Below, piece after piece: positions 1 to 4,327 of a stretch of DNA of 6,066 nucleotides. This DNA comes from an uncultured Eubacteriales bacterium (GTDB lineage Bacteria > Bacillota > Clostridia > Oscillospirales > Oscillospiraceae): contig USMP01000090.1 in assembly GCA_900555795.1 (NCBI GenBank), positions 1 to 6,066 of the forward strand, read 5' to 3'. Numbering within the stretch: position 1 is the stretch's first letter; each line of letters opens with the position of its first letter. Both the position numbers and the translations under genes were made by a program. The notes under the pieces are model-generated. The model was given only the letters and a program-made list of their open reading frames with translations, had not been told where the DNA came from and did not search any database.

Positions 1-421
1 CCCCAGCGACGAGGTGGACACCGACCTTCTCCCCCTGACTCCCGCCATGCGTCTGCTCAGCCGGGTCTCCTACGTGAAAGCCCTGCCCCCCGGGCGGGAG
101 ATCAGCTACGGCGGCACGTTTGTCACCACCCGCCCCACTGTCGTGGCCACCGTCCCCATCGGCTACGCCGACGGCCTCTTTCGCGCCCTCTCCGGCAAGC
201 TGCGCGTGCTCACGCCCTACGGCGAGGCGCAGCAGGTCGGGCGCATCTGCATGGATATGTGCATGGTGGATGTGACCGGCCGAAATGTGCAGCCCGGGGA
301 CGTGGCCGAGGTGTTCGGCGCTGCGCTGCCCGTGGAAGAGCACGCGGCGGCGGCGGACACCATCCAGTATGAGCTGCTCTGTGCCGTCTCTCCCCGCGTA
401 CCCCGGCTTTACCTGGGCTGA
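1..421 (+). CDS. alr: Alanine racemase, C-terminal part (5' end outside window)
   Basis: Alanine racemase is a PLP enzyme that interconverts L- and D-alanine in the cytoplasm to supply D-alanine for peptidoglycan. The open frame runs in from the window edge (first full codon at base 2), so the GTG at base 14 is internal and not a start. The 139 visible codons are the end of the PLP barrel and the C-terminal beta domain. Visible family motifs, counting from base 2: ISYGGTF (residues 34-40), whose Tyr matches the catalytic base Tyr265 of Geobacillus Alr; GYADG (54-58); GRICMDMCMVDVT (80-92), containing the Cys-Met-Asp segment that reaches the partner active site in the dimer; and YELLCAVSPRVPRLY (123-137) near the terminus. 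At the position of Geobacillus Tyr354 this protein has Pro (SPRVPR instead of SYRVPR). The N-terminal PLP-lysine motif is outside the window. The gene ends with TGA at 419-421. Alr next to a MazF gene is a familiar Firmicutes arrangement. Confidence 0.96.
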   Translation, partial: PSDEVDTDLLPLTPAMRLLSRVSYVKALPPGREISYGGTFVTTRPTVVATVPIGYADGLFRALSGKLRVLTPYGEAQQVGRICMDMCMVDVTGRNVQPGDVAEVFGAALPVEEHAAAADTIQYELLCAVSPRVPRLYLG

Positions 422-620
422 ACGCACGTCCGCAGGCTGCGCCGCATAGAATGGGCCGGGGAGGAACCGTCCGGAATGGCGGCGGGGTGCGGGAAGGGGC
501 GTTTTTTTCCCGCACTGTGTATAAATCCCGCCGCCCTGTGGGAGAATCATAGTGACCGCGTTACATAGGCCCCGCGCCTGGTGACGCTGGTGACTTTCTT
601 CCGGCGGAGTGTGAGCATAC
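422..620. other. Non-coding spacer between alr and mazF
   Basis: These 199 bases carry no convincing gene. In many Firmicutes a small antitoxin gene (EndoAI/MazE type) sits between alr and mazF, but I see none here. The only + strand frame of note is 451-552 (33 codons, Gly/Arg-rich), which has no antitoxin-like pattern and no ribosome binding site. The spacer holds one perfect stem-loop (487-515) and a TATAAAT sequence at 520-526 that could be a -10 element. No good -35 element lies 16-18 bases upstream of it, so I do not call a promoter. Confidence 0.6.
487..515 (+). other. Perfect 9-bp stem-loop downstream of alr; weak terminator candidate
   Basis: GTGCGGGAA (487-495) pairs perfectly with TTCCCGCAC (507-515) around an 11-base loop. 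The run of seven T (502-508) lies in the loop and the start of the 3' arm, not after the stem, so this is not a standard intrinsic terminator. Its position 66 bases after the alr stop suits an mRNA 3' end or a processing structure. It could also shape the leader of the mazF transcript. Confidence 0.4.
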
Positions 621-890
621 GTGGACAACAGCGTAAAACGCGGAGACATTTTTTATGCCGACCTGAGCCCTGTAGTGGGCAGCGAGCAGGGAGGGGTACG
701 GCCGGTGCTGATCGTGCAGAACGATACCGGAAACCGGCATAGCCCCACCGTGATTGCCGCCGCTATTACGTCCCAGACCGGCAAGGCCCGTCTGCCCACC
801 CACATTGAGCTCTCAGCCAACACCTACGGCCTGCCCAAGGAGTCGGTGGTGCTGCTGGAACAGATCCGGAACATTCTGCAGGAGGTATGA
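621..890 (+). CDS. mazF: MazF/EndoA-type mRNA interferase toxin, C-terminally truncated
   Basis: Full-length members of this family are sequence-specific endoribonucleases that cut mRNA and are held inactive by a cognate antitoxin. The first 83 residues match the Firmicutes EndoA/NdoA pattern closely: [20 protein letters not shown] (5-24), [11 protein letters not shown] (25-35), [12 protein letters not shown] (41-52), LPTH (58-61) and LLEQIR (78-83). Arg27 and Thr50 correspond to catalytic Arg25 and Thr48 of B. subtilis MazF. The start is GTG at 621, with GGAG at 606-609 (11 bases away). After EQIR only NILQEV remains before TGA at 888-890, so the protein is 89 aa against about 116 for the family. 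The missing part carries the last strand and the C-terminal helix, which help form the dimer. I expect an unstable or inactive protein, though the catalytic residues remain. No antitoxin gene is visible upstream. The stop lies 2 bases before the chosen hisB start. It could equally be called a pseudogene. Confidence 0.85.
   Translation: MDNSVKRGDIFYADLSPVVGSEQGGVRPVLIVQNDTGNRHSPTVIAAAITSQTGKARLPTHIELSANTYGLPKESVVLLEQIRNILQEV
858..890. other. Probable breakpoint: mazF joined to the upstream edge of the his block
   Basis: MazF similarity ends with EQIR (codons 858-869). The next six codons (870-887) encode NILQEV, which does not resemble the family continuation (typically a basic TIDKxRL-like stretch). 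The same bases hold the hisB Shine-Dalgarno GGAGG (881-885). The simplest reading is that about base 870 onward came with the his block and may be the last codons of the gene that used to precede hisB, for example hisC or hisD. That parent gene is a guess: six residues are too few to identify it. Confidence 0.55.
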
Positions 891-895
891 CCATG
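881..895 (+). promoter_or_regulatory. hisB ribosome binding site deciding the start
   Basis: GGAGG at 881-885 stands one base before the ATG at 887 but seven bases before the in-frame ATG at 893. Seven bases is the right spacing, so 893 is the preferred hisB start. The ATG at 887 would give two extra residues and overlap the mazF stop. Confidence 0.8.
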
Positions 896-1480
896 CGTGA
901 CGCTGTCATCAACCGCAAAACCAACGAGACGGATATACACCTCACCCTGTCCCTGGACGGCGCCGGCAGGGGGGACATCCATACCGGCTGCGGCTTTCTG
1001 GACCACATGCTCACCCTCTTTGCCCGCCACGGCCGGTTCGATCTGGCTGTCACCTGTCAGGGTGACACCTGGGTGGACGACCACCACACCGTGGAGGACG
1101 TGGGCATCTGCCTGGGTGACGCCTTCTCCCGGGCCCTGGGAACCGGGCAGGGCATCACCCGCTACGGCTCCTGCACCCTACCCATGGATGAGGCGCTGCT
1201 GCTGACCGCCGTGGATATCTCCGGCCGGGGACTGCTGTGCTGCCAGCTGGACATCCCCACAGAAAAGGTGGGCTCCTTTGACACCCAGCTGGTGGAGGAG
1301 TTTCTGCTGGCGCTGGCCCGCCGGGCCGGCATGACCATCCATGTGCGCCAGCTGGCGGGAAAAAACAGCCACCACATCATTGAGGGTGTCTTCAAAAGTC
1401 TGGCCCGCTCCCTGGCCCAGGCGGCGGCTATCGACCCCCGCTTTCCCCGGGAAATCCCCTCCACCAAGGGCGTGCTGTAA
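893..1480 (+). CDS. hisB: Imidazoleglycerol-phosphate dehydratase (monofunctional HisB)
   Basis: HisB dehydrates imidazoleglycerol phosphate to imidazoleacetol phosphate, using a two-manganese centre, in cytoplasmic histidine synthesis. The 195-aa product from ATG 893 has the full family pattern: RKTNETDI (8-15), TGCGFLDHML (31-40), DDHHTVEDVG (62-71), PMDEALL (97-103), FDTQLVEEF (129-137), AGKNSHHIIEGVFKSLARSL (155-174) and the terminal STKGVL (190-195). The His and Glu metal ligands fall in the HHTVED and SHHIIE motifs, both intact. Length and content show the dehydratase alone, without the N-terminal HAD phosphatase found in the bifunctional E. coli HisB. That fits a separate PHP-type phosphatase at the end of the operon. 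It is the first gene of the his block here, begins 2 bases after the mazF stop, and is likely cotranscribed with hisH 28 bases downstream. No his promoter is visible upstream, so it may depend on read-through from the alr-mazF region. Confidence 0.97.
   Translation: MRDAVINRKTNETDIHLTLSLDGAGRGDIHTGCGFLDHMLTLFARHGRFDLAVTCQGDTWVDDHHTVEDVGICLGDAFSRALGTGQGITRYGSCTLPMDEALLLTAVDISGRGLLCCQLDIPTEKVGSFDTQLVEEFLLALARRAGMTIHVRQLAGKNSHHIIEGVFKSLARSLAQAAAIDPRFPREIPSTKGVL
1048..1067 (+). repeat. 7-bp inverted repeat inside hisB
   Basis: TGTCACC (1048-1054) is the exact reverse complement of GGTGACA (1061-1067), with a 6-base spacer. It lies in coding sequence for VTCQGDT. It may form a small mRNA hairpin, but repeats of this size also occur by chance. 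Confidence 0.35.
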
Positions 1481-1488
1481 AAATATCC

Positions 1489-1508
1489 GTAAAGGAGGAA
1501 GCCTTTAC
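1489..1508 (+). promoter_or_regulatory. Hairpin over the hisH ribosome binding site
   Basis: GTAAAGG (1489-1495) pairs perfectly with CCTTTAC (1502-1508) around the loop AGGAAG. The hisH Shine-Dalgarno GGAGG (1494-1498) starts in the stem and ends in the loop, and the ATG at 1509 follows the stem directly. Such a fold could lower free initiation at hisH and make it depend on ribosomes finishing hisB at 1480. This is inference from the sequence; the stem is short and AT-rich in part. Confidence 0.45.
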
Positions 1509-2126
1509 ATGATTGCAATTATCGACTATGGCGTGGGCAATCTTTTCTCGCTGCGCAGTTCTCTGGCGGCCATTGGCGCCGAGGCCCGGGTTACGGGGGA
1601 TCCCAGGGAGATTGCCCGGGCGGAAAAGCTGATTCTGCCCGGTGTGGGGGCCTTTGCCGACGCCGCCGCTCTGCTCCGCCGGGATGGGCTGGACCAGGTG
1701 GTGCTGAACCAGGCGGAGGCGGGCAAGCCGTTGCTGGGCATCTGCCTGGGTATGCAGCTGCTCCTGGACGAGAGTCTGGAATATGGCCGCCATCAGGGCC
1801 TGGGACTGATTCCCGGCACTGTGTCCCCCATTCGGGATGTGATCCCACCGGACTATAAGGTGCCGCACATCGGCTGGAACGCCCTGCACTTTCCCAAGGA
1901 CAGGCCCGTATCCCCCCTGTTTCATTTGATCCGGGAGGGGGCGTGGGTATACTTCGTTCACTCCTACTATGCCGCCGGCTGCCCGGCCCACACCGTCGCC
2001 ACAGCGGAGTACGGTTCGCCTCTCACCGCCGCGGTAGCCCGGGACAACGTCTACGGCGTTCAGTTCCATCCGGAGAAGAGCGGAACTGTGGGACTTCAGA
2101 TCCTACGGGCCTTCTGCAGTCTGTGA
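1509..2126 (+). CDS. hisH: Imidazole glycerol phosphate synthase, glutamine amidotransferase subunit
   Basis: HisH hydrolyses glutamine and passes ammonia through a tunnel to HisF; the pair makes imidazoleglycerol phosphate and AICAR from PRFAR. The 205-aa product starts MIAIIDYGVGN at ATG 1509, preceded by GGAGG at 1494-1498; the open frame extends upstream but without family similarity. It is a class I (triad) amidotransferase: PGVGAF (44-49), the nucleophile elbow GICLGMQ (77-83) with catalytic Cys79, VPHIGWN (118-124), YFVHSYY (148-154), and QFHPEKSG (185-192) giving the other triad members His187 and Glu189. All key residues are present and the length is normal. The gene ends at TGA 2124-2126 and hisA starts 14 bases later with its own strong ribosome binding site. 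HisF, its partner, is encoded one gene further on. Confidence 0.97.
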   Translation: MIAIIDYGVGNLFSLRSSLAAIGAEARVTGDPREIARAEKLILPGVGAFADAAALLRRDGLDQVVLNQAEAGKPLLGICLGMQLLLDESLEYGRHQGLGLIPGTVSPIRDVIPPDYKVPHIGWNALHFPKDRPVSPLFHLIREGAWVYFVHSYYAAGCPAHTVATAEYGSPLTAAVARDNVYGVQFHPEKSGTVGLQILRAFCSL

Positions 2127-2140
2127 AAGGAGGAAACGCC

Positions 2141-2872
2141 ATGCTGCTGTTTCCCGCCATCGACCTAAAGGACGGGCAGGTTGTCCGCCTTTACAGAGGG
2201 GATTTTGCAACGGTTCATCGAGTTGCGGAGGACCCCATTGCCACCGCGCGGACCTTTTACGCCGCCGGGGCCCGGCACCTCCACGTGGTGGATCTGGACG
2301 GCGCCCGGGACGGCCGCCGGCAAAACAGCGCCATCGTCCGGCGCCTGACAGATCAGGGCTTGCAGGTGGAGTTGGGCGGCGGACTCCGCTCCATGGCGGA
2401 TCTGGAGGCGGCCTTCGCCCTGGGTGTGTGGCGGGTTGTCATCGGCTCCGCCGCCGTCAGCAGCCCGGACCTTGTGTCGGCCGCCCTGGACCGGTACGGT
2501 CCGGAGCACATCGCCGTTGGCATCGATGCCCGGAATGGACACATCCGCACCGCCGGATGGACAGAGAACGCCGGCTTGGAGGCCATTACCTTTGCAAAGC
2601 GTATGGAATCAATTGGTGTACAGTATATTATCTTTACAGATATAGACACCGACGGGACCCTCTCGGGCCCGCCGCTGGGAAAGCTGGCGGAGCTGCAGGC
2701 GGCGGTGGGCTGCTCCATTACCGCCTCCGGCGGCGTATCCTGCAGCGGAGACATCCGCGCCCTGCGGCGGCAGGGGCTCTATGCCGCCATCATTGGCAAG
2801 GCGTGGTATGCCGGAGCCATTGACCTGGCCCAGGCAGTATCGGAGGCGGGGAAACAGGAGGCGGCGAGGTGA
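2141..2872 (+). CDS. hisA: ProFAR isomerase (HisA)
   Basis: HisA opens the aminoaldose ring of ProFAR to the aminoketose PRFAR (an Amadori rearrangement), the substrate of HisHF. The 243-aa product from ATG 2141 is a complete beta/alpha barrel: FPAIDLKDGQVVRL (4-17) with catalytic Asp8, VDLDGA (50-55), VELGGGLR (76-83) for one phosphate site, GIDAR (127-131) with catalytic Asp129, TDIDTDGT (166-173), and SGGV (196-199) for the second phosphate site. GGAGG at 2129-2133 sits seven bases before the start and supports it. The stop overlaps the hisF start by four bases (GTGA, 2869-2872). An AT-rich stretch with unusual codons lies at 2591-2650 inside the gene but leaves the frame and motifs intact. 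In some actinobacteria a related protein (PriA) also does the TrpF step; nothing here argues for that, given the his context. Confidence 0.96.
   Translation: MLLFPAIDLKDGQVVRLYRGDFATVHRVAEDPIATARTFYAAGARHLHVVDLDGARDGRRQNSAIVRRLTDQGLQVELGGGLRSMADLEAAFALGVWRVVIGSAAVSSPDLVSAALDRYGPEHIAVGIDARNGHIRTAGWTENAGLEAITFAKRMESIGVQYIIFTDIDTDGTLSGPPLGKLAELQAAVGCSITASGGVSCSGDIRALRRQGLYAAIIGKAWYAGAIDLAQAVSEAGKQEAAR
2591..2650. other. AT-rich patch inside hisA
   Basis: I count 20 G or C in these 60 bases (33%), whereas the surrounding gene is about 60-65% GC. The codons in the patch include TCA, ATA, ACA, GTA, ATT and TAT, which its neighbours mostly avoid, although the encoded protein is normal HisA (FAKRMESIGVQYIIFTDIDT). 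I looked for a promoter in it; TATATTAT is present, but no -35 box is properly spaced. Confidence 0.55.
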
Positions 2873-3627
2873 TTACAAAGCGCATCATCCCCTGCCTGGA
2901 CGTAAAGAATGGCCGGGTGGTTAAGGGCGTCAACTTCCTGGGGCTCAGCGATGTGAGTTCCCCGGTAAGGCTGGCTGAATTTTACAGCGAATGCGGGGCC
3001 GACGAGTTGGTATTTTACGACATCACCGCCTCCGCCGAGGGCCGCGCCCTCTTTACCGACATTCTGCGGGAGGTCGCCGCCACCATCTTTATCCCCCTCA
3101 CCGTGGGCGGCGGCATCAATACGGTGGAGGATTTTGACCGGGTGCTGAAATGCGGCGCGGACAAGGTCAGCGTCAACTCCGGCGCCATCCGCGACCCCTC
3201 CCTGATCGCCCAGGCGGCCCGCCGCTACGGGAACCAGTGTGTGGTGCTCAGCGTGGACGCCAAGCGGGTGGACGGGAAATTCCGGGTGTTTTCCAAAGGC
3301 GGCCGGGAGGACACGGGCTTGGACGCCATCCACTGGATCCAGGCGGGCGTTGCCAGCGGGGCGGGAGAGATTGTGCTCAACAGCATCGACACCGACGGCG
3401 TCAAGGGCGGCTTTGACCTGGAGATGCTCTCCGCCGTCTGCCAGGTGGTAGACGTGCCTGTCATTGCCTCCGGCGGGGCTGGCTGCGCCCAGGACTTTGT
3501 CACCCTCTTTCAGACGCTGCCCCAGGTGGACGCCGGCCTGGCAGCCTCCATTTTCCACTTTGGCCAGGTTCCCATTCCGGAACTAAAGGGGGAACTGGCA
3601 AAAAAGGGTATTCCAGTGAGGCTGTAA
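2869..3627 (+). CDS. hisF: Imidazole glycerol phosphate synthase, cyclase subunit
   Basis: HisF is the cyclase half of imidazole glycerol phosphate synthase and uses the ammonia made by HisH. The 252-aa beta/alpha barrel has the two catalytic aspartates at the expected places: Asp11 in IIPCLDVKNGRVVKG (6-20) and Asp130 in LSVDAKR (127-133). Other family segments are VNFLGL (21-26), YDITAS (50-55), LTVGGGI (77-83) and SVNSGAI (101-107) for phosphate binding, GGREDTGLDA (144-153), NSIDTDG (171-177) and IASGGAG (199-205). The start is GTG at 2869, overlapping the hisA stop as GTGA, with GGAGG at 2857-2861 seven bases upstream inside hisA. This overlap suggests translational coupling. Length and motifs are normal. 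It is not a hisA duplicate: the loop containing the basic KRVDGKFRVFSKGG stretch (132-145) is a HisF trait. Confidence 0.97.
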   Translation: MITKRIIPCLDVKNGRVVKGVNFLGLSDVSSPVRLAEFYSECGADELVFYDITASAEGRALFTDILREVAATIFIPLTVGGGINTVEDFDRVLKCGADKVSVNSGAIRDPSLIAQAARRYGNQCVVLSVDAKRVDGKFRVFSKGGREDTGLDAIHWIQAGVASGAGEIVLNSIDTDGVKGGFDLEMLSAVCQVVDVPVIASGGAGCAQDFVTLFQTLPQVDAGLAASIFHFGQVPIPELKGELAKKGIPVRL

Positions 3628-3673
3628 GGACGCACATCCTTTTTTGAAAAAAGCTTGAAAAGTGAGGAAATTT
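3628..3673 (+). other. AT-rich hisF-hisIE spacer with a T6/A6 palindrome
   Basis: The 46-base gap is the largest between intact his genes. CTTTTTT (3639-3645) and AAAAAAG (3647-3653) are perfect inverted copies around a single G. A stem of only A-U pairs with almost no loop is too weak for an intrinsic terminator. The A and T tracts may bend the DNA. GAGG at 3664-3667 is the likely hisIE ribosome binding site. Confidence 0.45.
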
Positions 3674-4327
3674 ATGCTGCACGTGGAAGAACTGAAATTT
3701 GACAGCCAGGGACTGATCCCCGCCGTGGTGGTAGATGCCGCCAGCGGAAAGGTGCTGACCCTGGCCTATATGAACCGGGAGAGCCTGGCCATCAGCGTGG
3801 CCGAGGGGCGGACCTGCTTCTGGTCCCGCTCCCGGGAGACGCTGTGGCGGAAGGGGGAAACCAGCGGCAGTATCCAGCATATCGTGGACATTACCGCCGA
3901 CTGTGACCGGGACGCCCTGGTGGTGCGGGTGAACAAGGAGGGGCCCGCCTGCCATCTGGGTACGGACTCCTGCTTCAACGACACCGTCTATACCGGCGCT
4001 GAGGAGCCGGCCCCGTTCTCCGTGGAGGGCCTCTATCAGCTGCTGAAGGAGCGGAAGGCGGATCTGCCCCAGGGGTCCTATACGACCTACCTCTTTCAGA
4101 AGGGACTGGATAAAATCCTCAAAAAAGTTGGTGAGGAGTGCACAGAGGTCATTATCGCCGGCAAGGCCCAGGACCGGGCGGAAACCATCTATGAAATTGC
4201 GGACCTCATGTACCATGTGATGGTACTGATGGTGGAGATGGGTATCCCCGTGGAGGAGATCCTGGGTGAACTGGCCTCCCGGCATGTGATCGACTACAAG
4301 GTAAAACAGGAGAAAATGACCAAATGA
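3674..4327 (+). CDS. hisIE: Bifunctional PR-AMP cyclohydrolase / PR-ATP pyrophosphohydrolase
   Basis: HisIE carries out steps two and three of histidine synthesis: the HisE part removes pyrophosphate from phosphoribosyl-ATP, and the HisI part opens the adenine ring of phosphoribosyl-AMP. The start at ATG 3674 ([10 protein letters not shown]) fits the family N-terminus and has GAGG at 3664-3667 six bases away; a GTG at 3662 in frame would add four residues but would destroy that spacing. The product is 217 aa. HisI domain, about 1-108: AYMNRESL (31-38), [20 protein letters not shown] (45-64), DCDRDAL (76-82) with the acidic metal ligands, and [12 protein letters not shown] (90-101) with the zinc cysteines Cys93 and Cys100. 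HisE domain, about 115-210, an all-alpha MazG-like fold: [15 protein letters not shown] (150-164) and [14 protein letters not shown] (173-186), with the Glu/Asp magnesium ligands. All visible ligands are kept. The stop overlaps the start of the following gene by four bases (ATGA, 4324-4327). Confidence 0.97.
   Translation: MLHVEELKFDSQGLIPAVVVDAASGKVLTLAYMNRESLAISVAEGRTCFWSRSRETLWRKGETSGSIQHIVDITADCDRDALVVRVNKEGPACHLGTDSCFNDTVYTGAEEPAPFSVEGLYQLLKERKADLPQGSYTTYLFQKGLDKILKKVGEECTEVIIAGKAQDRAETIYEIADLMYHVMVLMVEMGIPVEEILGELASRHVIDYKVKQEKMTK
4210..4226 (+). repeat. 7-bp inverted repeat inside hisIE
   Basis: GTACCAT (4210-4216) is the exact reverse complement of ATGGTAC (4220-4226), with a 3-base loop GTG. 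It lies in the HisE helix coding for MYHVMVL. It is probably chance or a minor mRNA hairpin. Confidence 0.3.

Noticed and set aside
520..526. TATAAAT as a -10 promoter element for mazF
   Set aside because: No acceptable -35 hexamer lies 16-18 bases upstream, so I did not call a promoter.
451..552. Small + strand frame (33 codons) upstream of mazF, considered as the missing antitoxin
   Set aside because: It is Gly/Arg-rich with no ribbon-helix-helix pattern, has no ribosome binding site, overlaps the stem-loop, and is likely non-coding.
1341..1508. Upstream in-frame extension of hisH beginning inside hisB
   Set aside because: The 56 extra residues are Arg/Pro-rich and unrelated to HisH. The family N-terminus MIAIIDYGVGN and the GGAGG site place the start at 1509.
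1943..2140. Upstream in-frame extension of hisA inside hisH
   Set aside because: It is a frame shadow of hisH. The HisA N-terminus and the ribosome binding site at 2129-2133 fix the start at 2141.
2779..3558. Minus-strand open frame of 259 codons opposite hisA/hisF
   Set aside because: It lies opposite well-conserved hisF coding sequence, has no family motif, and is a GC-skew shadow.
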